From Strongylocentrotus droebachiensis (taxonomy: Eukaryota; Echinodermata; Echinoidea; Camarodonta; Strongylocentrotidae): a stretch of DNA of 64,000 bases. Made by a program: the position numbers and the translations under genes. Shown one piece after another: positions 1-9,967 of this stretch. Numbering within the stretch: position 1 is the first letter of the stretch; the number at the start of each line of letters is the position of its first letter. Under the pieces are notes generated by a model. It was not told where the DNA came from, did no database searches, and saw only the letters and a program-made list of their open reading frames with translations. The stretch covers positions 37,000-100,999 of the forward strand of contig JAVYIG010007515.1 of the NCBI GenBank assembly GCA_035222895.1, given 5' to 3'.

Positions 1-559
1 AATTACCATAAATATGCAAATGAGTGAATTTTTCAACAACTAAAAAATTACCATTGTAATCTATACACTTCACTTGACATGCATGCAAATTTTCGCGGTG
101 ATCGTCCGTTCAATGGCCGAGATCATGGTAGGGGGGGGGGGGGAGCCTTAGAAGCCACCCACCCCCCCCCCCCCCCCCCCCTTTTGGCTAGGCAGTTTCA
201 AAATAGCGCGGGCAAGATAGTGTTAAAATGTGTGAATACTGATTTTAGTAAAGGTGGCTCTTGTAAATGTGTGGGCATAATAATTTCTGAACACGAAAAA
301 TTGCTGCCATCAGTAAGTTTGAATACAATTATCTTAAATTATTTCATATTCTTTGCAGAATCATAAAGCCTTTTTTTTGGGGGGGGGGGGCAACAGATGT
401 AATGCTAAAATAAGTTTAACATTTAGACATACTTTTCACTTAAAATCTCATATTAAAATGACTGCACTTGGGCTACTTACATTACAAATTCCTGCTTTTA
501 GATGATTTGGGGTTGATTCTTCAACTGAACACATCATAGGACAACAATAACCATGGCTG
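1..559. other. Non-genic stretch with G and C homopolymers
   Basis: No supportable gene. It has G runs near 130-142 and 377-390 and a C run near 162-181. The 95-codon open frame across the runs is a by-product of Gly/Pro homopolymers. Confidence 0.6.
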
Positions 560-1690
560 CCACATGAGCTTTACTTCCCGTTACAGATAGCGGTTTTGCC
601 ATTCTCTGATTGGTCCGTTAAGGAAGGTCCATGTATGTGTGGTAAGAGTAGTGCCGGATCAGAACGCATGTACCGATGAAGTTCAACTAAATAAAGTCTG
701 TTTAATATGTTTGAACAAGCACTTTAAGAATAAGTAACCTTGAACATAAAATTACACAATGTGGATGGTTCAAGACGAAATTGCAAACTCCAAATCAGGA
801 AAGATCAGAAATATAGACTCTAATAATTGTTGTAATCGAAGTACGATAGTACTACTATACAGTGCGTCCCAGAAAAAAACTGAAACTGAGAATTATTGAT
901 GTTTTATCATAACTTAGTCAGAATTATAATCAATAAATGAAACATATTTGTAAAGCTTAGATCCTCCTCTTTCATTTGATGCAACTCATACGATGCATAT
1001 TTCACGTACAAGTTATTAAAAACAATTTGAAGTGAGGAAACCAAAAAATTCATTTGGCAGGCGGTATCTGAATTTCGAAGAGAAAATCACATTTCTAGAA
1101 AGTTCATTTTCTGCCCTTTCATATGACACCTCAATCAAGTCTTTCGTCTTCTTTGTGCATGGCCGATCGTCAACGAAAACAGTTAAGTCTTTTGTCAACT
1201 CTGTGTGTTGCTAAGGCAGGCAGCCAGTGAAAACAAACTTGTTTAATCAAATTATGGAAATGCAAGCAATACTTTAAACAAACAGAACTTTGTTATTCCA
1301 GGCTAATTTGTCCCGATACCGCCCGCCAAATGACTTTTTTGTTTCCTCTCTTCAAATTGTTTTTAATAACTCGTGTGTGAAATATGCATCGTACGAGTTG
1401 CATCAAATGAAAGAGGAGGATCTAAGCTTTACAAATATGTGTCATTTATTAATTATTATTCTGACTAAGTTATGATAAAACATCAATAATTAGTAAGTGT
1501 GTGTGTGTGTGTGCAACTCAACATACAGTGTACATTATGCAGCTATAGACGCAAGACCCAGTTGTTTTGAGTAAATTACAATTCACATAATTTTAAAGAT
1601 ACAATATACACAAGATAGCCAACGTAGTGAGGTTTGGGGTGTATATATTTTGACCTTCATCTATCAATGTAAACTTTCTACATGTTTTTT
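560..1690 (+). repeat. Left arm of a large inverted duplication
   Basis: Sequence at 560-860 and 1497-1690 reappears reverse-complemented at 9968-10435 and 11015-11075. Shared landmarks include the segment around 690-720 (matching about 10340-10385) and the segment around 1570-1660 (matching about 10015-10115). This arm lacks the TTAA element found in the right arm and instead carries a fold-back element at 860-1495. Identity looks like roughly 80-90 percent by eye with small indels. Confidence 0.8.
860..1495. mobile_element. Fold-back (palindromic) element, mariner-like left terminus
   Basis: Two arms of about 190 bp (roughly 889-1080 and 1300-1494) are reverse complements with a central loop of about 220 bp. 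The left end starts CAGTGCGTCCCAG after a TA dinucleotide, a terminus type seen in Tc1/mariner-related elements; the right end lacks the outer 25 bp. The paralogous right duplication arm (about 10200-10220) reads straight across the site, so this is an insertion. No transposase is encoded. Confidence 0.75.
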
Positions 1691-1872
1691 CCAGAGAACT
1701 TTTCAAAGTTGCTGTACCAATATCAATAAACTATTGGCCAAATATTTGTATGATGGCAACGCAGCCGTTATGTAATTAAAAATTGACAACACTGCTATCT
1801 CATGTTGTTATAATGGGCTATATATATATATATATATATATATCTAACAGTAAACTTCATACTTTGTAATAA

Positions 1873-2280
1873 TGCTACCAAAAGAGTACCAGAGCTATGA
1901 CATTATAAAAATCTATTTTGGGAATTTCGCAATTTTGTCTTCATTTTCCGAAAGAGCATCAAAAATAATGTCCCAATGTTGAAAACCAATTGAATATATT
2001 AAGTATTGGCTGAGATATGACCATCTGAATAAAAATATGTCTTATGGGAACTCAGTGTTATTTGCTCTGGCTCCTAATAGAGCCAGAGCAAATAACACTG
2101 AGTTCCTATAGGGAGTATATTTACTCAGATGGTCATATCTCAGCCAATACTTAACATATTCAATTAGTTTTTGACATTTTGACATTATTTTTTATGCTCT
2201 TTCGGAAAATAAAGAAAAAAATTGAGAAATTCCAAAAATACATTTTTGATGACGTCACACTTCACCACTCTATGGTAGCA
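1873..2280. mobile_element. Fold-back family A, copy 1 (complete)
   Basis: Near-perfect inverted repeat with arms of about 190 bp meeting at a palindromic centre near 2058-2100 (GAGCCAGAGCAAATAAC and its complement). Outer ends carry a GTGAAGTGTGACGTCATC-type motif, best preserved on the right (near 2250-2275). Related copies are at 6928-7315 and, as a single arm, at 13300-13498. It encodes no protein and is a non-autonomous MITE-like element. Confidence 0.8.
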
Positions 2281-2617
2281 AAGATGTATATAACACACTG
2301 ATAATCAAGCACTTGAAATCATATATTTCCCAAAGAAAAGAAAAGAAAAGAGAGAGAAAACTTTGAATCCATGCTCATCTTCAGTAGCCAGGGCATGGGA
2401 AGATACTTACCTGGATCTGTTTCTGAATCATGATTTAATACGCAAACCAGATCCTGGCCATACAGATCTTTGTCTTACCAATTGAAATCCTTTGTACTCC
2501 ATTTATACAAAGAAAACGTGCCAACTTTGAACATCCCAAAGTAGTGGAGTCCATCACATTTACCTGTATAATAAGAGGATATTTCAAAAAATGACAACAC
2601 TGCTGTCTCATCACTAT
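2281..2617. other. Non-genic stretch
   Basis: No convincing gene. A minus-strand donor-like CAG/GTAAGTAT lies near 2410, preceded by a short open peptide, but no acceptor or homologue supports an exon. The segment near 2590-2610 resembles part of the 49-bp minisatellite unit at 8029-8583. Confidence 0.4.
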
Positions 2618-3905
2618 GAACATGACGGACAAAGAAAGCGGACAAAATATACAGTTCCTCAGGTAGACAAAGGAACATCCCTAATTCACTGCTATTTTGT
2701 AAAAATGTAGAACAGTGGCGGCCGCACAGAAACGTTGTTAACTCAAACAGCGCACTAACAGTACCGATAGCGCTGTTTTGGCCGCACATAAGCGTAATGT
2801 TAGTCGAATTCACTAACAGCGCTGTTAGCCTAACATTTCAAGGCCGCACAGAAGCTAACAGTAGTGGTAATGTTTTAACAACTCACTAACAGTGCCAGGG
2901 GCACCAATAGTGACAATGTTAGTGAATAATTTCTTGCGTGCGCTATAACTTTCTCCCTTTTTTATCATTCTATCACTTTCTCTTTCTGTCTTTCCTTATA
3001 TTATCCTTTGTTTCTTCCTTAAATCATCTTCTCTTATGTTATTTCTTGTTTTTATCTTTCTATCACTTTCTCTTTCTGTCTTTTCTAATGTTCTTTGTTT
3101 TTTCCTTCTTTCACCTTCTCTTATGTTATTCTTTAAAAAAAAAATCATTCTATCACTTTCTCTTTCCGTCTTACCTTATTTTATCCTTTGTTTCTTCCTT
3201 CCATCATCTTCTCTTATGTTATTCTTTGTTTTTTTATCATTCTATCACTTTCTCTTTCTGTCTTTCCTTATTTTATCCTTTGTTTCTTCCTTCCATCATC
3301 TTCTCTTATGTTATTCTTCGTTTTTTTATCATTCTATCACTTTCTCTTTCTGTCTTTCCTTATTTTATCCTTTGTTTCTTCCTTCCATCATCTTCTCTTA
3401 AGTTATTCTTTGTTTGTATCATTCTATCACTTTCTCTTTCTGTTTTTACTTTCTGATTTACGCTGCGATGTAGCAAGATGACGTCATTATGACGACGGGT
3501 CACTAGTTTTCTGACGAACCCCAAATCATCGATGAACAGGTTCGCAAATTTGGCCTGACGACGCCAGACGACCCGACGCATGCGCTAATCGCCGAAATGA
3601 CGTCACATATACGCACAAATCATAGATTTTACCTAACTCTATGGCTCAAATCGACTAACAGCGCTCTAACAGCGCTTCCTGTGCGGTCATTTTACCCGTG
3701 TTGTTAGTGGCTGATTTGTTAGTGACTTGTTAGCGCTAACAAACCTGCTACTAACAGCGTTTCTGTGCGGTCCGCCCAGGTGAATATGCATGTGACACCT
3801 GTTCTACACATTTTTACATAACAGCAGTGAAGGGATGTTCCTTTGTCTACCTGAGGAACTGTATATTTTGTCCGCTTTCTTTGTCCGTCATGTTCATAGT
3901 GCATA
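2618..3905. mobile_element. Composite fold-back element enclosing a satellite block
   Basis: Arms of about 110-140 bp (2618-2725 and 3765-3905) are inverted repeats of each other. Just inside are several subterminal copies of a GCCGCACAGAAACG-type motif near 2718, 2779 and 2842, with inverted counterparts near 3664-3690 and 3755-3775. The interior holds a pyrimidine-rich array (2938-3460) and a CpG-containing segment (3470-3620). The layout suggests a non-autonomous DNA transposon that carries a satellite block. No transposase is visible. Confidence 0.65.
2938..3460 (+). repeat. Pyrimidine-rich satellite block 1
   Basis: About six units of roughly 90 bp alternate a TTCTTCCTTCCATCATCTTC half with a TATCATTCTATCACTTTCTC half. 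It is the same family as the arrays at 19258-31810 and, inverted, 34864-35285. The strand is almost all T and C, so all three forward frames stay open; these frames are not genes. Confidence 0.85.
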
Positions 3906-3956
3906 TTGCTATGTAATGTAATGAAAATGGCAAAACAGCTGTCTCATAATGTCTCA

Positions 3957-4240
3957 TAATTGAAAGCTCAAACGATAACTTACCTGTTTGAAGTTTGAAT
4001 GAAATTTTATGAGGGAGTAGAGGGAAGAGATTAATTGAGAGCCCGCTTCACCCATGTGCAATCATTCTTTGTAGCCACAAAATTTGTTCGCTGGTCCTGA
4101 AAGGTCAGATAACTTTTCTAAATTTGACATTTACAATGAACGTGAACTAGATATACACTCTATTTAAAGGGAGGGAGAGGAGGGCAATTAATCTCTTCAA
4201 ACTTCAAACAGGTAAGTTATCGTTTGAGCTTTCAATTTTA
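3957..4240. mobile_element. Small inverted-repeat element
   Basis: About 40 bp at each end are near-identical inverted repeats (GAAAGCTCAAACGATAACTT at 3962 and its complement near 4216-4235), with weaker complementarity continuing inward around GAGATTAATTGAGAG. About 280 bp overall and non-coding: a MITE. Confidence 0.7.
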
Positions 4241-4562
4241 CTTTGTGAGTCTCATGAAGAGACTAATTGAGATTTTGTAGCTCAGCAAAACACATTTTGT
4301 AGTTCAGTTTGCATACAGCAGTCAGAAAACCGACTGAAAATTTGAATGCGAAACTGTAGTAACACAAAAAATTAAATTACCACAACAAATATCAATTGTA
4401 CTTAACCAGTACAATTTTTTTTGGCAATGTCTTTACTACCAACCTCTCAAAATTTTGAGTTCAATTCCTGACACTCTGACAGTATGTTCTCAGCTAATGC
4501 ATAGTTTATTACTGAAGTACAGCTTGTGAGAATTCTTCTCTGTCATCTGCGAGTGTTTTATT
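4241..4562. other. Non-genic stretch
   Basis: No gene or repeat recognised. It borders the 3' end of the decayed tyrosine-recombinase fragment. Confidence 0.4.
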
Positions 4563-5160
4563 ATAGAAATGCTGTAAAGTTTTTTTCGCTCGACCAGCCA
4601 GCTTGGTTTAGAAAACATCTGACTGGTACATTGGCCATGCTAGCTGCCGACACTGCAGCTGATCTTGTGGAATGTGCCTTGTATTTGCAGGTGTCAACTC
4701 TAGCTACCGTTAGGGCCTCTTTAATCCACTGTGATATTGTTTGGGATGAAATTTTCCTATGTGGTTTGGTATGGCTGTTGAATAGTTGGGGTTCTTGTCC
4801 TCGAACTTCCTCTGTTCTCCTGATGTACGTTCAGAGGTAGTGGACAATGCAGAGTCTCCTATCTGGAGTATACGCCTTAAAGCTGATCGTGAAGCCATGC
4901 TGACCTGGACGGCTTTGCTTTAACAAGTCATCAACTTTAAAGATCACTGAACTTTGTTTCAGTTTCATGTTATCTAGACTTGACAGATGCAATGTTTGAG
5001 ATCTCTGTGCAGAGATCAAAGCTAATAACAAACACAGTTTGTGGGTAGTTCGTTTCAAACTCAAAGCTCTAGCTGGTGACAATCTGTGTAAAAGGCCATA
5101 TGTAACACTCACATTCCATGTGTCCTTGTAACGTGGTGTCGAAGGTCTGAGATTAGATGT
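4563..5160 (-). pseudogene. Decayed tyrosine recombinase (DIRS/Ngaro/Crypton type)
   Basis: One minus-strand frame from about 5160 to 4563 reads as the catalytic domain of an element-encoded tyrosine recombinase, broken by a single in-frame TGA at about 4831. Visible landmarks are LLALISAQRSQTLHL with the first catalytic Arg, LLKQSRPGQHG, PDRRLC, SQTISQWIKEAL, the H-x-x-R motif in AHSTRSA, and AGWSSEKNFTAF. The catalytic Tyr expected just after the last motif is missing: the frame ends FL and two stops. These enzymes cut and rejoin DNA during integration of DIRS-like retrotransposons or Cryptons. No reverse transcriptase or other part of the parent element is seen nearby, so which class it came from is open. 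It is a dead remnant beside the MULE pseudogene. Confidence 0.8.
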
Positions 5161-5218
5161 TCATTTTAAAAACCTACAGACTAGCCAACAGGATGAACAC
5201 TACATGTATGTTCAAGAG

Positions 5219-6538
5219 TTACGACGACAATGCACTTCTTGCTGCAGAACTGAGCAGGTAACTAGCTCGATGCCTCATATCGATATCATTGATTCGATGA
5301 GACTTCTTGCCCTTCTCTAGCTTGATTAACCTTTCAAACAAACGATCGCAGACAAATTTGGTGAGAAGACTGATGCATTTATCAACCCTAGGATTGGTAA
5401 AGCCCTTCATGTAGATGTACTTCAACGTGTGGTGGAAGGCTTCCACATCACATATTCGTGTTGATGTTTGCATCCTTCCTGAAGCAAACAGCCCCCTGAC
5501 ACTTCCTGTCTGCATACAAAGCAAAATACTCCACAAACCTTCGTGTTGACCCATCCTCCATGAAATCTGATGTGACACGGCCAAGAAGCAGCTCAAACTT
5601 TGCTTCATCAGTCTCCTCCAGGAGAACCATAAGAGTCTTGTCGATGGAACATTCAAACTCTGCATTGCCAGGGATATGAGAACACAGAGCCCAACGCCAT
5701 GTGCACAACAGTTTCCTGGGCCTGTGTGTAAAAACACTATAAATCCAAGCATTGAAGAAGTGTTCAGCATCATCAGACATTAGCCAAGAAGTCTCCAACT
5801 GACCTACCACGTCGCAAATTTTCTGCAAAAAGCCTGTCAGCACAACCCTGTCTTCTCTGTTAGAATTACACCATGCCACTGGAAACCCTTCTCCAGATTC
5901 ATCAACAACAAACACAATCACCAAAGAGAACTCATACGCGTTGGTTTCATGAGTAGAGTCCATGCAGACAACATGCTTGCCAAAGGAAAGCAACATGTCC
6001 TTCCTAATGGCGTCATGATCCTCAACACAAAATCATTCTCACCCAGATCATCCAACTCTTCCGGACATGGAGAACCCTGTCCCTTGTACAGTAACACGGG
6101 ATTACTGTCACCCTGATCACGCATCTCCCTCTCCCACATATCCACACTAGTTGCGTCATCGTTGTGCCTTCGAATACCCTGCAAACCAAGAGACCTCTCA
6201 ATGTTCCTGATGTCCTGTCTAGTGATGAGATGTTGGCGCTCCAAGGTAGTGCTCAGAGACTCGCGAATATCATCCAAAATCCTATAAATACTGACACCCT
6301 GTGCTTACTTCTAGGCTACATCAACCCTCTCCGTAGCTGACAATCTAACATGAGCCAGATCCTTCTCATGACCATAATGCTAATCAACCACTGTTACACT
6401 AACTGTCCCATCATCTTTCAAATAAGCTGTGATACCCAAAGTGCAATGGGCATCAATATTGCAACACCCTTGTGATTTCAGAGACCTACTGCCTTTCCTT
6501 TTAGACCTGAAAAAACCATCACGACTGCAGAAATAGAC
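5219..6538 (-). pseudogene. Decayed Mutator-like (MULE) transposase
   Basis: The minus strand from 6538 to 5219 reads as a MULE-family transposase in three frames. The N-terminal part has a Cys/His DNA-binding-like region (YFCSRDGFFRSKRKG, GCCNIDAHC) and then HYGHEKDL; it carries in-frame stops near 6380 and 6310. The LITRQDIRNIERSLGL region follows. After a frameshift near 6005 come the catalytic landmarks VCMDSTHETNAYEF and MSDDAEHFFNAW, then RKLLCTW and LLEETDEAKFE. After a second frameshift near 5460 the C-terminal VEAFHHTLKYIYMKG and FERLIKLEKGK segments appear. Such proteins catalyse DDE cut-and-paste transposition. Two frameshifts plus several stops make it non-functional. Neither terminal inverted repeats nor target duplications were located. 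Confidence 0.85.
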
Positions 6539-6927
6539 CTGGGTCTATAGACTCGTGGCCCCTCGATGTACAACATATGCCGACCGGTTGTCCCTCTCGT
6601 ACTGCTGCTTCCACTAAAGAAAACCTGGAGAAGAAAAATATTCAAAAAAAGGTTAACAAGGCAATTTTAATTATGGTGGTCAGGGTACATGTATATTGAA
6701 CATATAATTCACTTCATATTATTCACAATAAAAACAAAAGTACAATGAACCATACAGTATTCCACTGAAGGAAACCTGGAATTCAGGAAATGATATTGGT
6801 ATCAACAGAGAGGGTGAAATTTACTACAACTTTCATGTAAATTTTTGTTATACAACATACGGATGAGACTACACGCACTTGAACCAACCCTAAAAATAAA
6901 TTTCGCACAGGGGGACTAGTGGCTGGC
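6539..6927. other. Non-genic stretch upstream of the MULE remnant
   Basis: A minus-strand open segment at 6539-6624, preceded by an acceptor-like CTCCAG, could be an earlier MULE exon but has no recognisable motif. The segment near 6660-6740 recurs at about 7380-7450 in the same orientation (GTGGTCAGGGTACATGTATA), so both sides of fold-back copy 2 carry it. Confidence 0.4.
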
Positions 6928-7315
6928 ACAATAGAGTGGTGAAGTGTGACGTCATCAAAAATCTATTTTTTGAATTTCTCAAAAAAAAAATCTTCATTTT
7001 CCGAAAGAGCATAAAAAATAATGTCAAAATGTCAAAAACCAATTGAATATGTTAAGTATTGGCTGAGATATGACCATCTGAATAAATATACTCCCCATAG
7101 GAACTCAGTGTTATTTGCTCTGGCTCCTAACCATTAGGAGCCAGAGCAAATAACACTGAGTTCCCATAGGCAACTTTTATACTCAGATGGTCATATCTCA
7201 GCCAATACTTAACATATTCAATTGATTTTCTCAATTCGGACATTATTTTTTATGCTCTTTCAGAAAAATGAATAAAAAATTGAGAAATTCTAAAAATCGG
7301 TACCGATACTCTTTA
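6928..7315. mobile_element. Fold-back family A, copy 2 (complete)
   Basis: Arms of about 185 bp pair around a palindromic centre near 7110-7150 (GGCTCCTAACCATTAGGAGCC-type centre). The left end carries GTGGTGAAGTGTGACGTCATC. The arms match copy 1 closely, including TTGGCTGAGATATGACCATC. Non-coding. Confidence 0.8.
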
Positions 7316-8028
7316 GGGATTAGCACTGTGGCACTGGGTGCATTGCATGGGGGCAGCTTATTATAAAGTGCTAATAAGGCAATTGTAATTCTGGTGGTCA
7401 GGGTACATGTATATTGAACATATATTTCACTTCATATTATTCATAATAAAATACATAGTTTTAGTGGATTTAGAGGTTTGTAGAGTCAGTAAACACAACT
7501 ACGTATCAAATAAGTATCCTTTAAAAGCTAACTTCTATTCGCAAGTAAAATTGAATTCCTTCTTTTTTTTTCCCTTTAAAAAAAGGAGGATGAGGGGATT
7601 CCATGTTAGTTTGATATCTAATAATCTACATGCACATTACTGGCTGATTTCATGTGGATATATTTACCCATTCATCCCTGAGGCATAAAAGAAATGAAAG
7701 TAACTTCAAGATATTATTATCTATGTATTACTTTATTGTCTAGATATCCTCAGATTCTTCTTCATCAAATATTTTACAAGTAAAATTAGAAAATATCAAA
7801 ATTGTAAATTGTAAACCCTAACCCTTTCATTCACGAAAAACAAGAAAAAACTAGCAATGACGTAAAAGGATTCTATATCTGAGAATTTCAATTTGATCAA
7901 GGCCTCAATAAAATACAACCAACATATTTTCAAACTGAATGTTATGCCTTATTTATATTATTATTCAATTCATTAATCTGAAGAATTGTTCATAAGTGGA
8001 TAACGTTTTTTTTTTTAATCCTTTGAAA
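7316..8028. other. Non-genic AT-rich stretch
   Basis: No gene found. Near 7380-7450 there is a duplicate of the 6660-6740 segment. A 93-codon open frame at 7407-7688 has no recognisable domain and AT-rich composition; I do not call it. Confidence 0.4.
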
Positions 8029-8583
8029 TGCCATTTTCATCTTATAAGGCCAATATAACAGTATGAGACGGCCTTGTTGCCATTTTCATGTAATAATGCC
8101 AATATAACAGTATGAGACAGTAGTGTTGCCATTTTCATGTTATAAGGCCAATATAACAGTATGAGACGGCCATGTTGCCATTTTCATGTTGTAAGGCCAA
8201 TATAACAGTATGAGACAGTAGTGTTGCCATTTTCATGTTGTAAGGCCAATATAACAGTATGAGACAGCAGTGTTGCCATTTTCATGTTATAAGGCCAATA
8301 TAACAGTATGAGACAGTAGTGTTGCCATTTTCATGTTATAAGGCCAATATAACAGTATGAGACAGCAGTGTTGCCATTTTCATGTTATAAGGCCAATATA
8401 ACAGTATGAGACGGCCATGTTGCCATTTTCATGTTGTAAGGCCAATATAACAGTATGAGACAGCAGTGTTGCCATTTTCATGTTATAAGGCCAATATAAC
8501 AGTATGAGACAGCAGTGTTGCCATTTTCATGTTATAAGGCCAATATAACAGTATGAGACAGCAGTGTTGCCATTTTCATCTTA
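8029..8583 (+). repeat. 49-bp minisatellite, 11 copies
   Basis: CAATATAACAGTATGAGAC starts at 8051 and recurs exactly every 49 bp to 8541, giving eleven units. The unit is roughly GCCATTTTCATGTTATAAGG plus the core above plus a variable 10-bp junction. The junction alternates between CGGCCATGTT and CAGCAGTGTT or CAGTAGTGTT types. Single diverged matches to part of the unit occur near 1785-1815, 2590-2610 and 3915-3955, suggesting the array grew from a dispersed element. Confidence 0.9.
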
Positions 8584-9967
8584 TTTTCATCGGGGGGTGG
8601 GGGGGGGGGGGGGTAAATAGAAAGAGTCCTAGACTATGTGCTATCGAAAATAAAATGTTATTATTTTTATATCTAGGGTCTAGACGATTTTTATAATATA
8701 CGCTGTTTGACCATGAATGGCGCACCGTAATACCCGTTTTAATGCATTGATTTGATGCAAGAACTGTATCATAGTAAAAGTATTCTATCCAGCTAATGAT
8801 AGGCCTAGCCTAGGCTATGTTTTTAAACGACCGTCTGATTTTCTTATGAAAACTTTACTTTGAAAAATGATTATCGAAATTAAGCAGACAACTATACATG
8901 GCCAGAATAATCACAATCTAAGCTCAGGTTTCATACCTCTGTAGTCACAAAACTTTATTGAAATCGGGGCAATAAGGGCAATGTCAAAGTGTTGTCGAGT
9001 CTACTCTATATACTATTATTAATAGCTCAGCTCAGCTCAGGTCACACACAGTCACAGTTCCGACAGTGCTCGACCCGGTAGCAGTGGCGCACTGCACTGT
9101 CCATGTGTGGACTCAACAGGCAGCTAACTTGCAACTGAACTGTCAGTTACGATGAATTTCTTGTGAAAACTTTACTTTGTAGAATGATTATCGAAATTCA
9201 GTAAACATGGACAGGATAATCACAAAGTAAGCCCTGCTTTCATACCTCTAATTCACGTAAACTATATAAAAATCACGGCAATCGTAGAATGAAAGTAGCA
9301 AACCGAATGTGCGTGTGACATGAGCGTAAAATCATCGCATACATTATACACGTACGTACACATACGGTAGGCCGTCTGGCCTACAAAGCAAAACATATAG
9401 AAAGACGCATAACACGGGTAAGCCCAACCCGTGAGAGCGTGCATTTCTTACATCCCCTCACCCGGGTGAGTCATCTGTTAATGTGTATTTCTCGTACATG
9501 CTACAAAGCAAATCCTATACCAAGAGGCCTAACACGGGGTACGCCGCACCCGTTACAATGAGATTTGCTACACCCGTCGAGGCGAGTGGATTCCCGTCCA
9601 TCGTGTGTCTCTTTGATAATTAGACAGAGGGCGGGTGCACGCCTTGCCGACTCGCTCTTGCGGGTTCGTCGCCTCCTTGCAATCCACGACGCTCCTCCCC
9701 GAAACCCAGAAACAGCGTTTAACGGCATGGACGTCGATCGCGGGGTCGAGGTGGCACGCGGGTTACGGGAGACAGGCCTCGTGGAATTGTGCCGCCGTCC
9801 CCGCGCCACGGCGGAGGCGGGCGCGGTCGGGGAAAGACGTTTTTGAGGAACCGTTTTGCCCCGTGTTGGACCCCCCGCGGCGATTTTGCGTATTAATAAT
9901 ATAGATACATTTATTACTTTACTTACTTTAATTTAATACACATGATAGACTTTCTCCAATAACTATC
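8584..9967. other. Non-genic stretch with G run, local duplications and a GC-rich block
   Basis: A G-rich run lies at about 8590-8613. The segment at about 8845-8990 recurs, diverged, at about 9160-9290 (AATGATTATCGAAATT, TTTCATACCTCT). A CTACAAAGCA-led segment recurs at 9381 and 9501, 120 bp apart. The block at 9560-9880 is notably GC- and CpG-rich compared with its surroundings. Overlapping open frames on both strands there look composition-driven. No gene identified. Confidence 0.4.

Noticed and set aside
2938..3481. Frames of 97-172 codons rich in Leu, Phe and Ser
   Set aside because: Satellite composition artefact, as for the larger array.
4457..4475. tRNA-like TTCAATTCC arm
   Set aside because: No cloverleaf could be assembled around it; no tRNA gene was supportable anywhere in the window by eye.
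6539..6624. Possible extra 5' exon of the MULE remnant with a 32-bp intron
   Set aside because: The implied intron is too short, and the sequence across it reads on as transposase (YFCSRDGFFRSKRKG), so the coding remnant starts at about 6538 instead.
8029..8583. Regular repeats resembling a CRISPR array
   Set aside because: Units are directly adjacent with almost no variable spacer, no cas genes are present, and the context is animal DNA. It is a minisatellite.
9501..9904. Three overlapping frames of 89-102 codons on both strands
   Set aside because: GC-rich block keeps many frames open; no domain, start context or splice support favours any of them.
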